DNA from: a virus
Virus record (IMG/VR): IMGVR_UViG_3300032011_000106
Span: 1 to 26,245 of that record
Strand: one strand, 5' to 3'
DNA: 26,245 bases
Part shown: piece after piece, positions 12,187 to 20,347 of the stretch
Numbering within the stretch: the stretch's first letter is position 1
Layout: every line of letters starts with the position of its first letter
Position numbers and translations under genes: made by a program
Notes under the pieces: model-generated
Seen by the model: the letters and a program-made list of their open reading frames with translations, nothing else
Databases searched by the model: none
What the model was told of the DNA's origin: nothing

Positions 12187-13792
12187 GTATTCTCCTTAAA
12201 TGTTCTTCGGCTCTTATCCTTTCGTCAGTAGCTTCTTGAACTTTCTCTTGATATCTCTGTACGACGTCTTGATCGCCATAAGAAATGTCTGCATATATAT
12301 CTCTAGTATCAATATAGTTTCTGGTTTCAAAGTATTCTCCACCGTCTATTTGCAATTGTTCACTAAATATATTCTTGTTTACATTAGAGTAATTGTCAAG
12401 GTCGTGGTTAGTTTGCATAGTTTTTGCCACAATAATTGACGTAGCAACTAACCTTTGGTCAACCCTTTTTATTGTTTCGTTTACCTTTTTTCTTATTTCT
12501 TCTATCGTAACAACTCTATTACTTCCTCCAGAAACTGTTTCATTCCTGCTTTCTTCCACCTCTTGATTTCCGCTTTCGATATTTTCTTCTGCTCCAGCAG
12601 TAGTTTCATTTCCAACATCTGAATCTCTATCTGCTGTTGCTTCTCTTTCTCCGTCAACTTCATTACGTTCACTATCTATTTCTTCAGATACGATAAGAGT
12701 TTCTGCTTCAGGTTGTCCAGATGAATTTTGATCTTCATTTGAAACTTCTTCAACAACGGAAGTGGTGTCGTCGTTGACAATTGTGGTTTCGTTTTCTGTT
12801 GGTCGTTCAACAATTTCTTCTGGTTCTGGCTCAATGATTGTTTCATTACTGGCGACTTCTTCTGAGAAGTAGTCTTCGATAAGGGTTGTTTGAGCTTCAA
12901 GGTTTTCTCTTGTTTCAATAAACGTTTCGTCGATTTGGATTTCTGTTGTGATTTCCGAGAAGTTCTCTTGACTGTCATATGCTATCTCCATTTCTATTTC
13001 TGTATCAAATTGTTCTGTTGGTAGTGGTACATTAAAAACATCTATAACGCCTGTATTAATTTCTTCTACTGTTGCTAATGGTTCAATATATATTTCTTCA
13101 ATAGCTGTTAAAATTATTTCAGGAGTTTCATATAGCTCAAAGCTGTATTCATCTGGCTCAAATTCTATTAACTCTATATCAGTAGCTTCTTCTACAAACT
13201 CTACTGCCGTAGCTATATCTGTCTCTTGTGCTGTGCTTAAAAATATAGGATTAGGTTCATAGTCTATAACAAGGGTAGGGTTTTTTAAATCTACTGCTCT
13301 ATGATATTGCGACTGTGAACTTTCTCTAAAGTCAAACTTGACGTTAATGTTATAATTTGTATTTACGTTCATACCCTCTATGTAGGTAGATGTATACGTT
13401 TGATAGGGCGTGATTTGGCTAAACGCTACTGTTCTTTTTTGTGTTGTAACTGTACCGTCACTAGCTGTAATGGTTTGAATCATGTCTGTTTCACTAGATA
13501 AGTTATTCCAATGCCAGATGTCTGCGCCTAGTGTAGATGACCAACCATATTGTATTTGATCTTCAGTTAAATACTCAGATAAACTTACATCTCTTTCAAT
13601 GCTGTCACCATGATGTGCTGCGACAATACTATTGCCATGATTATGAGATGGGTCATTACATGTCCACTCATTGTGGTTAGAGTTATTATTAAAAAACTGT
13701 TGTGGTAATAAATTATTTGTAGTTTCTGCATTAGCTAACGTGCTAACAATTAGCATTACTAAAAGAAAAATATTTAATCTATCTAAATCCAT
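12176..13792 (-). CDS. Large secreted acidic protein of unknown function
   Basis: This 538-residue protein has a signal peptide (about residues 1-22, hydrophobic FLLVMLIVSTLANA with cleavage after ANA). Residues about 25-180 look folded and are rich in Asn, His and Trp (NEWTCNDPSHNHG, ADIWHWNNL), resembling a sugar-binding beta-sandwich, though I cannot place it. Residues about 185-430 are a long low-complexity acidic region (Glu, Thr, Ile, Val). The last 110 residues are charged and helical. Its ATG overlaps the small lipoprotein stop (TAATG). The acidic DNA is strongly repetitive in composition but not in exact sequence. It may act in the periplasm or at the cell surface late in infection. 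Confidence 0.75.
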   Translation of the reverse strand: MDLDRLNIFLLVMLIVSTLANAETTNNLLPQQFFNNNSNHNEWTCNDPSHNHGNSIVAAHHGDSIERDVSLSEYLTEDQIQYGWSSTLGADIWHWNNLSSETDMIQTITASDGTVTTQKRTVAFSQITPYQTYTSTYIEGMNVNTNYNINVKFDFRESSQSQYHRAVDLKNPTLVIDYEPNPIFLSTAQETDIATAVEFVEEATDIELIEFEPDEYSFELYETPEIILTAIEEIYIEPLATVEEINTGVIDVFNVPLPTEQFDTEIEMEIAYDSQENFSEITTEIQIDETFIETRENLEAQTTLIEDYFSEEVASNETIIEPEPEEIVERPTENETTIVNDDTTSVVEEVSNEDQNSSGQPEAETLIVSEEIDSERNEVDGEREATADRDSDVGNETTAGAEENIESGNQEVEESRNETVSGGSNRVVTIEEIRKKVNETIKRVDQRLVATSIIVAKTMQTNHDLDNYSNVNKNIFSEQLQIDGGEYFETRNYIDTRDIYADISYGDQDVVQRYQEKVQEATDERIRAEEHLRRIRGY

Positions 13793-13920
13793 TACTCGTA
13801 TACTGGTGTTGGTACGCTTTGTTCGTTACTACCATATATTTGTATAGGTCTTAACTCTATAGTTTTACTTGCACATGAAACAATAAAGCTAGTCATGATT
13901 ATGATTGCTATGGTCTTCAT
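13792..13920 (-). CDS. Tiny lipoprotein (o-spanin-like candidate)
   Basis: This 42-residue protein starts MKTIAIIIMTSFIVSCASK. A basic start, a hydrophobic stretch and a lipobox (IVSC) predict acylation at Cys16, leaving a mature peptide of about 27 residues rich in Pro and polar residues. That form matches outer-membrane spanin subunits. AGAGAG precedes the ATG, which lies inside the end of the upstream gene (29-32 base overlap). Its stop overlaps the next start. No partner i-spanin is proven. Confidence 0.65.
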   Translation of the reverse strand: MKTIAIIIMTSFIVSCASKTIELRPIQIYGSNEQSVPTPVYE

Positions 13921-14572
13921 TTAAACTCTCTTTATATTTTCTGTATTGTTCTACCTTGTCATTAGTTTCTTTGCTTGAACTTCCTTTGTGTGCATATTCT
14001 TTTGTTCTATGGAATCCACCTACTTCTTCCCAGCGTTTTTCTGCTTGTTCAGAAATAAGTCCGTCAATTGGGCAGACTGAACCAGCAGATTTCATAGCAT
14101 TCCAAACGTTTTCATCTTGGCACATCAATGATATGGCAGCGACTTTCATTCCAAGTTTTGCTAATACAGAAGTAGCCTTGCGACGTTCACAATTTTTATC
14201 CACAATATAGGACCCAGCTGTAGCAGAAATAGTCATCACACTTACACCACCAGAAAGAGGTATAAGGCAACTATCCTGACCATAGGAACTCATTGACGGT
14301 GCCGACGACATAGATACTGGATTGGATTTTGCTTCGTTGCTTGTAGAATTGCTGGTTGTGTTGTTTGTGGTATTAGAACTTCCACTTGAATAGTTCGTTG
14401 TAACATCTGAATTGTACCCTCCAGTGATTGCAGTTTGACTTCCAGAAGTCGAGGTTTGAGAATTGGTAGTAGCCCCAGAGGAAGTAACATCACTAAGACT
14501 GGATTCTATACCTAGTAATAAAATAAGTATAGCGACTATAATTAAAGCAGGTTTTATTTTTGATGTATCCAT
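13889..14572 (-). CDS. Secreted or membrane-anchored Cys-containing phage protein
   Basis: With the ATG at 14572 this protein has 227 residues. It opens with a signal/anchor (KIKPALIIVAILILLLGIES), then a Ser/Thr/Asn-rich linker (about 25-100), then a compact domain with DSCLIPLSGG, NCERRKATSVLAKLGMKVAA, MCQDENVWNAMKSAG and VCPIDG. Its four cysteines suggest disulfides in the periplasm. I recognise the domain as a recurring uncharacterised protein of marine phages; no enzymatic function is known. The C-terminus is charged and His-rich. A 20-codon longer frame starts inside the holin-like gene and is rejected. The upstream stop is four bases before the ATG. Confidence 0.75.
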   Translation of the reverse strand: MDTSKIKPALIIVAILILLLGIESSLSDVTSSGATTNSQTSTSGSQTAITGGYNSDVTTNYSSGSSNTTNNTTSNSTSNEAKSNPVSMSSAPSMSSYGQDSCLIPLSGGVSVMTISATAGSYIVDKNCERRKATSVLAKLGMKVAAISLMCQDENVWNAMKSAGSVCPIDGLISEQAEKRWEEVGGFHRTKEYAHKGSSSKETNDKVEQYRKYKESLNEDHSNHNHD

Positions 14573-14576
14573 TTTT

Positions 14577-15014
14577 TCATTTACGTACCAAACTTCCGCC
14601 GAAGTATAAACCGATAATTGATGAGACGACATGAGTGTCTAATGGTGTAATTACTAATGCGCCTGTCATTGGTTTCCATTGTGTCATGTCTGTGCTTGAC
14701 GCAAATATCCACCAACCTTGCATAACTTCTTCTGTATAACCAACATAAATTGTTAAGTCAGGATTTATAAATGGTGCTAGTTTAGGTATCACTAATATAG
14801 ATACTACAGCTATTAGGGCTATCCAGCGTCTGGTATTTTTTGTAAATTGATCTGTAACATTTCTAGCTTTGTCAATTTGTTTAGCTGAAAATTCTGCCCG
14901 TTGCATAAACATCTTTTGTTTATCAGCTTCTGCTTGAGATTTTTGAGCCATGATAGATAACACACCGCCTAGGATTGTGCTAGCTAGCATGCTGAGTAGC
15001 TCCATAGGTATCAT
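14577..15014 (-). CDS. Holin-like membrane protein
   Basis: This 145-residue protein has an N-terminal hydrophobic segment (ELLSMLASTILGGVLSIMA), a charged amphipathic region, a second segment after TKNTRRW (IALIAVVSILVIPKLAPF), and a third near the end (VVSSIIGLYFGGSLVRK). Three segments with 'TRR...AL', 'P' and 'YFG...R' match the pattern of three-segment holins found in gene transfer agents and marine phages, which make lesions in the inner membrane. Its ATG overlaps the stop of the small upstream gene (ATGA). The long central loop could carry a regulatory role. Confidence 0.65.
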   Translation of the reverse strand: MIPMELLSMLASTILGGVLSIMAQKSQAEADKQKMFMQRAEFSAKQIDKARNVTDQFTKNTRRWIALIAVVSILVIPKLAPFINPDLTIYVGYTEEVMQGWWIFASSTDMTQWKPMTGALVITPLDTHVVSSIIGLYFGGSLVRK

Positions 15015-15175
15015 GATTTATAAAAATAACTACCTACTACGGCAGCTATTCCTCCAAGCCATGCAAGAACTGATACAGCTCCTACACCTTTGTTCATTCT
15101 TTCTTCTAGCTTTATAATTCTTTTATCCATCTGGTGCAACTGAGCCATTATCTGTGTGTTTGTAACCTGTTTCAT
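15011..15175 (-). CDS. Small single-pass membrane protein (lysis-cassette candidate)
   Basis: This 54-residue protein has an N-terminal charged helix (QLHQMDKRIIKLEERMNKG) followed by one membrane segment (VGAVSVLAWLGGIAAVVGSY) and a short basic end. This matches small coiled-coil phage membrane proteins near holins. It overlaps the upstream desaturase and the downstream holin-like gene, each by four bases (ATGA), so it is translationally tied to both. Confidence 0.65.
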   Translation of the reverse strand: MKQVTNTQIMAQLHQMDKRIIKLEERMNKGVGAVSVLAWLGGIAAVVGSYFYKS

Positions 15176-15918
15176 TTAAAAATCCTTTCTATAAAAAATG
15201 CAGGAGGATCTAGCTCCCACCATTTGTGTCCATGTCTATAGTCCTTTGACTTAGTATGATGATAGTTATGCCAACCCTCACCCCAGCTAATTAATGATGT
15301 CAATGGACTGTTGACTGCTGTGCAATTTGGTTTAGATTCTACTACTTTATATCCAAAATGTTTGCTATGAGGTATAACACCAAATGCTCCAGCTACTACA
15401 TAAATACATGCACATGGAAATGAAAATAAAAATAGTCCTAACATAGGATTAATTGTGTACAAAATTAATACATATGTAAACAGTAAAGCCCAATAATTCC
15501 TAGTGATAAACATATAATCTTTGTCTTTAAGTATGTCTTTGACCATGACTTTGGGTACAGTTATATGATCATATAATGTAAGCCACGCTCTTAGATAACC
15601 TATTCTTGCAGGTGATTGGTTGTCATCTGTAGGATGTCCAGAGTATTTATGATGATATCTGTGTTGTGCTGTCCATGATAGTGGACTTCCAAATGCTGAT
15701 ATGACTGTAAGATATTTAAGTATCTTAGCTTTAATTGGTGTAGTTTCAAATGATCTATGGCTCATATATCTATGTATAGCTATGTTAGTTGAGAATATAT
15801 TTACAAATGCCCATCCAATTAACCCATAGATTATGTACTCAGGATATGTAATACACGCCCAAATAGATATTAATACATTGGTAAGTGCTAGTAGTTGTAT
15901 CTTAATAGCGTGATTCAT
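15172..15918 (-). CDS. Fatty acid desaturase (membrane di-iron), copy 2
   Basis: With the ATG at 15918 (an ATGA overlap with the previous stop) this protein has 248 residues. It is an integral membrane di-iron desaturase of the acyl-CoA delta-9 class: histidine boxes HRYMSH (49-54), QHRYHH (85-90) and a third, WGEGWHNYHH (212-221). Four or so hydrophobic segments surround the boxes. It inserts a cis double bond into saturated acyl chains using O2 and a reductant, raising membrane fluidity. It is a little shorter than cellular enzymes but keeps all boxes and the HNYHH motif typical of delta-9 enzymes. A TTG two codons earlier is an alternative start. It sits between another desaturase and membrane/lysis genes. 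Confidence 0.93.
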   Translation of the reverse strand: MNHAIKIQLLALTNVLISIWACITYPEYIIYGLIGWAFVNIFSTNIAIHRYMSHRSFETTPIKAKILKYLTVISAFGSPLSWTAQHRYHHKYSGHPTDDNQSPARIGYLRAWLTLYDHITVPKVMVKDILKDKDYMFITRNYWALLFTYVLILYTINPMLGLFLFSFPCACIYVVAGAFGVIPHSKHFGYKVVESKPNCTAVNSPLTSLISWGEGWHNYHHTKSKDYRHGHKWWELDPPAFFIERIFK

Positions 15919-16598
15919 GCCCAACCTAATCTTTTAATTAACCAGACATATGGGTCAAACTTACAATGTTTAAGTTGTGGTTCGATGTGATGTTGTTTAT
16001 GAAATGATTCAGAAAATGCAAAGGGATACATGTAAGGTACATCCCTTACCTTGTCTGTGTGGCACATAATACCTGTAACTAGCATTACCCAGAACGTAGT
16101 CATAGCTACAGCAGTAGCCCATGTAAGAAACCATGCAGTTGGCAGGACTAAGAAAAGAATAGCATTAAACACGTAAACCAACGTTGTTTCATATTTAGTT
16201 AAAAATAATTGCCATTTATTTCTTAGTCTATCTGTAACAAGTTTAATATTATATTCTTGTTCATGTGTTCTAAATATAATATTGAACCAGTTTTTGTGCT
16301 TAGGACTATGAGGGTCTTTATCTGTGTCTGAGTGTTTATGGTGGTTTCTATGCCACGCACTATACGATATTGGTGTTCCAATTAATGCAGTCATAGATAC
16401 TACACTCATTATGTTTTGAAACCATACTGGTGGATTCCATAGATTATGTGTAGCCCATCTGTGTATAAACAAACTCATAGTAAATTCTAGTAAAAAGTAA
16501 AAGAGTATGTATGTGTATAAAAGTTGTAACCAAGATAGTTTTATAAAAGAATAAAGTGCTAGTAAAAAATAAACTAGATATAATATTGTAAGTCCCAC
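15915..16598 (-). CDS. Fatty acid desaturase (membrane di-iron), copy 1, GTG start
   Basis: This 227-residue protein has three histidine boxes: HRWATH (46-51), HRNHH (83-87) and HKQHH (200-204), giving the eight-histidine di-iron core of the fatty acid desaturase family. Hydrophobic segments occur near residues 1-42, 64-82 and 140-178. It is clearly divergent from the second copy: the third box lacks the WGEGWHNYHH context and the protein is about 20 residues shorter, so substrate or position specificity may differ. The GTG at 16598-16596 follows the previous stop by one base, with GGGA upstream. It overlaps the second copy by four bases. Confidence 0.88.
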   Translation of the reverse strand: MGLTILYLVYFLLALYSFIKLSWLQLLYTYILFYFLLEFTMSLFIHRWATHNLWNPPVWFQNIMSVVSMTALIGTPISYSAWHRNHHKHSDTDKDPHSPKHKNWFNIIFRTHEQEYNIKLVTDRLRNKWQLFLTKYETTLVYVFNAILFLVLPTAWFLTWATAVAMTTFWVMLVTGIMCHTDKVRDVPYMYPFAFSESFHKQHHIEPQLKHCKFDPYVWLIKRLGWA

Positions 16599-16599
16599 A

Positions 16600-17130
16600 T
16601 CAGTATTCCCATGTCATTCTTTTTAAAATAGGTTGTGTCGTTGTTATGTATGTATCTTGAACATCATCTTCTAAATCTTTTGTAGTAAGAGTACCTAGAC
16701 ACATTCCGTCAGTAGTTCCTTTTGTAAAATAAGTATCTATTCTACCTCCTTTTATACATTCTAATGCAAATTTAGTACCACCTATTGATTGAATCCAATC
16801 TTTATTTGCTTGATGGAACTCATTAGTCCATGTCCATGATTTACTATTATTTATTTTTCCTACTAATCCATGTTTCCATAAAAGAGTATTGTATAAAAAA
16901 TAACATTGTAGCCACATACATACTACGCCATCTTTAGCTACTTCAATACTTTTCATATTTTCATGTTCTTGATTGCATAGTACATTTATTAATGTATCTT
17001 TTTTATTTTCAGAATTATGTGTATTTGGAAAAATACAAGTTCCACTTTCTAAATCTTCAAGGCTATCTGCATAAAGGGAATCAAATGTAGTCCCTGATGT
17101 AAATACTATTTCTGTAAATGTATATGCCAT
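16600..17130 (-). CDS. Unknown protein between adhesin and desaturase genes
   Basis: This 176-residue protein is mixed alpha/beta with many Trp, Cys and Asn (VVCMWLQCYFLYNTLLWKHG, SWTWTNEFHQANKDWIQ) and a C-terminal beta-rich part (RIDTYFTKGTTDGMCLGTL). The spacing vaguely recalls acetyltransferase-like folds, but no motif is firm. AGGATAAATA precedes the ATG. Its position after the fibre genes suggests a tail-associated protein or a modifier of host or phage surface, which is inference. Confidence 0.7.
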   Translation of the reverse strand: MAYTFTEIVFTSGTTFDSLYADSLEDLESGTCIFPNTHNSENKKDTLINVLCNQEHENMKSIEVAKDGVVCMWLQCYFLYNTLLWKHGLVGKINNSKSWTWTNEFHQANKDWIQSIGGTKFALECIKGGRIDTYFTKGTTDGMCLGTLTTKDLEDDVQDTYITTTQPILKRMTWEY

Positions 17131-17138
17131 TATTTATC

Positions 17139-17729
17139 CTATATGTTAATTTGAAAAGTTCCAGTCCCACTGCTTGGAAAAGGTGCGCCAGTTGTTGTGT
17201 TTATAGTAAATAGTTGATTATCGCTTGTAGTCATATTTCCTCTATTATATGTAAATGTAGTTCCACTATGCGTTACTTTGATATTTGTCCAAGCAGTTGT
17301 CGAAGCACTAATCTCAAATTGTATACTTGTAGTTACACCATTACCATGTCTGGTATAAATTGCTTCAACAGTTGCTAAACCAGCATTTGTACTAGCAAGA
17401 CTTCCTATTGCTGTTGTATTAGTTGGACCGGGATTTAATGTACTATCTGGATTTGGTCCTACATCATTTAATGTTCCAACAGTTCTTCCTGAGCTACTTA
17501 TAAACCCACGATTAAATCTAAACAATTTAGTTGTTTGTTCACCAAATGTTATAGTGGTATTAAGAGAAAGACCATTAGCTGTACCATAAAAGTCTGCTGC
17601 TAATTGAATCTCTCCACTAGCTGGTGCATTACCTTTATCGTAATACTCTGATAAAGAATGAGGTGCAGAGCCACCAAATTCTGTAGCTATCTCACTTAGT
17701 TTTATTTGACCACTACTTTGTAAAGCCAT
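17139..17729 (-). CDS. Virion-associated adhesin-like structural protein
   Basis: This 196-residue protein has an N-terminal motif SGQIKLSEIATEFGG...ISLSEYY-type pattern (here APHSLSEYYDKG) and GEIQLAADFYG. That 'I.LS.I..E.G......SL..YY' start is common on marine phage tail/fibre tip proteins. The rest is Thr/Ser/Gly-rich and beta-structured (about 55-196), like a receptor-binding or collar domain. Its ATG lies within the end of the S74 gene (17-base overlap). It probably sits at the fibre end and contacts the host. Confidence 0.7.
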   Translation of the reverse strand: MALQSSGQIKLSEIATEFGGSAPHSLSEYYDKGNAPASGEIQLAADFYGTANGLSLNTTITFGEQTTKLFRFNRGFISSSGRTVGTLNDVGPNPDSTLNPGPTNTTAIGSLASTNAGLATVEAIYTRHGNGVTTSIQFEISASTTAWTNIKVTHSGTTFTYNRGNMTTSDNQLFTINTTTGAPFPSSGTGTFQINI

Positions 17730-18399
17730 CTTTCAATTCCTTAATTTGATCTTTTAACTCTTTTATACAGTTAATTAAAAGTCCATGAATTGCGTCATAC
17801 TCTACTGTTTTATATTTTTTGCCATCTACAAGTTTAAGTTCTTTTTCTCTTACAGCCTCTGGTAAAACTTTTTCTAATTCTTGTGCAATGATACCAGCAG
17901 ACTTTTGTCCATTGTGTCTTGTAAATGTAACACCTCGCACTTCATCTATCTTATCTAGTGCGTTAGGTATCATTTGTATATCAGATTTTAATGCAACATC
18001 AGATACTGTAGTTGAGAAAGCAATAACATCTCCCTCTACATGTAAATCTCCATCATTTTCTAATCTCATATCTTCAGCACCATCAAGAAAGAATCTTGTT
18101 GTTGTTGTGCCAAATTCTATATAATCATTCGTATCTCTACCTATATGAGTAATACCATCTCTTAAATCAGGTTCAACACTTATAGTTACTCCTGATACAT
18201 CTATACCAGTACCAGCAGTTACACCAGTAATAAAAGATGAAAGTTCAGAATGTTTTGCTATTCTTGTACCACCAGCAGTAGAGCCATCATGTACTCTTAA
18301 TGTTTTTAAATCAGTATCAACGGTAACCTCTCTAACAGCTCCTGTAAAAGAACCATGATCGGATGTTGAACCTCCTCTTAATTGTAATTTCTTAGCCAT
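17713..18399 (-). CDS. Fibre tip protein with C-terminal S74 intramolecular chaperone
   Basis: This 228-residue protein has an N-terminal beta domain with TLRVHDGSTAGGTRIA (34-48), common in phage fibres, and a Gly/Thr-rich middle. From about residue 130 it is an S74 self-cleaving chaperone: TVSDVALKSD (131-140; Ser133 and Lys138 fit the catalytic dyad), NALDKIDEVRGVTFTRHNG, SAGIIAQELEKVLPEAV and YDAIHGLLINCIKELKDQI. The domain trimerises the fibre, then cuts itself off before Ser133. A GGAGGT site lies just upstream, inside the fibre gene's end, and the ATG shares the last A of the fibre stop. Confidence 0.88.
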   Translation of the reverse strand: MAKKLQLRGGSTSDHGSFTGAVREVTVDTDLKTLRVHDGSTAGGTRIAKHSELSSFITGVTAGTGIDVSGVTISVEPDLRDGITHIGRDTNDYIEFGTTTTRFFLDGAEDMRLENDGDLHVEGDVIAFSTTVSDVALKSDIQMIPNALDKIDEVRGVTFTRHNGQKSAGIIAQELEKVLPEAVREKELKLVDGKKYKTVEYDAIHGLLINCIKELKDQIKELKDGFTK

Positions 18400-20345
18400 T
18401 ACGTTATACCTCCGAAGTCTATTTGTAAGTTAGTACCATCGACTGTGCCAATGTTACTCATGTTATTATTTTGTCCGTCTAATGCACCACCTAATTGAGG
18501 TGATGTATCATCAACCAAATCTGTGTTTATGCCAGTTAAAGCAGCACCATTAATTGCTGGAAGTGTTCCAGTTAAATTCGCTGCTGGAATTCCTCCTGTT
18601 CCTGTAATGTTATTACCATTAAGGTCTAAGTTACCACCTAATTGTGGTGTAACATCTCCAACGATATCTGTAAGACCAGCACTTATACTAGCCCATGATG
18701 TACCATTGTAGAATTTAAGAGCATTGTCTGTGCTATTGTATGCTAAATCTCCCTCATCTAAACTAGATGTTGGGTCACTTGAACCTACTCTGTATCTTTC
18801 TGCAAAACTGTTAACTCCAGATATATTAGAAGCTACTGTGTTTACATTTGTTATAGCGGCGCCTACAGTATTAACATTTGCAATAGCACCAGCTACAGTT
18901 GATACATTTGCATTAGCACTAGATACTGTGCTTACAGCACTAGATATTCCTGCGACTGTTGTAACATTAGATGATACTCCTGCTACTGTAGTTACGTTAC
19001 TAGATATACCAGCAACTGTAGCTATATTTGCAGATATTGGACCAAGTGCTTGAATATGTGTTGTGTCGCCTGCAACCGTTCCTATGTCAGAGCCATCGGC
19101 TGCAACAGTAGAAACAGCTGAAGAAATTCCTGCTACCGTTGTAACGTTAGATGAAATGCCAGCTACTGTTGTTACATTAGCTGAAATTCCTGCTACCGTA
19201 GATACGTTTGCGTTGTTACCAGCTACAGTTGTTACATTGCCAGATATTCCAGCTACTGTATTTACATTTGAAATGTCTGTCGCTACAGTATTTATTGTAT
19301 TTCCAGAGCCAGTTGTTATAGCCCCTAAGTCTCCCAAATCTTCTGTAAATAATATCTGTCCTGCGACTGCGTTAATATTGTTAATGTTAGTTGCTGAGGT
19401 ATTAACATTAGCAATAGCACTACCTACAGCATTTACATTAGCAATAGAGCCAGCAACGACTTCTATCTCTGATGATGTTTCGTTTAGATCGTCAGCTACA
19501 GTTTCTATTTCAGATACTGCTTCAGCTAAATCATTTGCTACAGCTACTACTTTGGTTATGTCAGCAGCGACTGTATTTACTGAGCTAATATTTGTTGCAA
19601 CAGTTGTAACGTTTGCTGCTACTCCAGCAACAGTAGTTACATTTGCTCCTATATTACCTACAGTAACAACGTCTGATGTAATCGCAGCAACAGTTGCTAG
19701 GTCAGAAGCAACAGTATTTACTGCTCCAATATTCGTAGCTGTTGTATTTACGTTGGCTATGTTGTTAGCAACAGTTGTTATTTCTGTTGTTTTTTCACCT
19801 AGTGTTGTTAAATTAGTAGAAGATAAAGTTGTTTCTGGTACGCCATTAGCGTCAAAAAATAAAACTTTAGACGCTCTAGTTGCTTTTGCTGGCAATGTAA
19901 CGTCAGCTACTATGCTATCAGTATCAGCTAATTTAACTGATCTATCTGTATGTGTATCAATATCAGCTAGTTTTGCATATATTTTATCTAAATCTGTGTT
20001 AAGTGATGTTATATCAAATGAGCCAGTTGTTGGAAAATCTGTAGAACGTTCTATTGAAATATCTCTAATAATAGTAATAATGTCTCCAGCAGTAGCTCCA
20101 CTACCACCCAAAGTAACAGTACCCCCAGCCCCAAACTCATAAGCACTATCGCTTGCACTAGCCGTACCTGAAATGCTGTACTTGTTAGCAGCACTCGGAG
20201 TTGCTTCATAAGTAAGTAAAGTTGTTCCATTGTATACCTTTATATCAGATGTACTAAAAAACTCAAAAGGGATAGTAAAAGCAGTCTGGCTACCAGAAGC
20301 TGTGTAGGTTACTCTAGGCGTATTTTTAGCCGTTAATATAGTCAT
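18399..20345 (-). CDS. Tail fibre with T7 gp17-like N-terminus and decapeptide repeats
   Basis: This 648-residue protein has residues 1-150 that resemble the T7 gp17 N-terminal domain, which attaches the fibre to the tail (YTASGSQTAFTIPFEFFSTS, GDIITIIRDISIERSTDF, LNTDLDKIYAKLADIDTH). Residues about 191-510 are a long run of 'NVTTVAGISS'-type repeats, predicted as a trimeric shaft. From 515 a beta-rich head follows (LAYNSTDNALKFYNGTSWAS, two PQLGG repeats). It lacks its own chaperone domain; the separate S74 protein next door probably continues the fibre. It begins two bases after the large internal virion protein. Confidence 0.88.
   Translation of the reverse strand: MTILTAKNTPRVTYTASGSQTAFTIPFEFFSTSDIKVYNGTTLLTYEATPSAANKYSISGTASASDSAYEFGAGGTVTLGGSGATAGDIITIIRDISIERSTDFPTTGSFDITSLNTDLDKIYAKLADIDTHTDRSVKLADTDSIVADVTLPAKATRASKVLFFDANGVPETTLSSTNLTTLGEKTTEITTVANNIANVNTTATNIGAVNTVASDLATVAAITSDVVTVGNIGANVTTVAGVAANVTTVATNISSVNTVAADITKVVAVANDLAEAVSEIETVADDLNETSSEIEVVAGSIANVNAVGSAIANVNTSATNINNINAVAGQILFTEDLGDLGAITTGSGNTINTVATDISNVNTVAGISGNVTTVAGNNANVSTVAGISANVTTVAGISSNVTTVAGISSAVSTVAADGSDIGTVAGDTTHIQALGPISANIATVAGISSNVTTVAGVSSNVTTVAGISSAVSTVSSANANVSTVAGAIANVNTVGAAITNVNTVASNISGVNSFAERYRVGSSDPTSSLDEGDLAYNSTDNALKFYNGTSWASISAGLTDIVGDVTPQLGGNLDLNGNNITGTGGIPAANLTGTLPAINGAALTGINTDLVDDTSPQLGGALDGQNNNMSNIGTVDGTNLQIDFGGIT
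18816..19775 (-). repeat. Decapeptide (30-base) repeats inside the fibre gene
   Basis: The repeats encode roughly [A/N]-[V/I]-x-T-V-A-G-I-S-[S/A]. From residue 351 to 510 (19295-18816) sixteen copies keep exact 10-residue spacing. From 191 to 350 the spacing is mostly 10 but with shifts of 7 and 14. Copies are diverged in base sequence, so the array is old. Length change by recombination between copies would alter shaft length. Confidence 0.75.
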
Positions 20346-20347
20346 AA

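Noticed and set aside
12676-12978. Second minus-strand frame of 100 codons inside the secreted protein gene
   Set aside because: It is a Lys/Gln-rich shadow of the acidic low-complexity region with no start signal.
19063-20142. Plus-strand open frame of 359 codons
   Set aside because: It is antisense to the fibre repeats; its repetitive 'ATVVTL' sequence is the mirror of the TVAG repeats, and it has no ribosome site.
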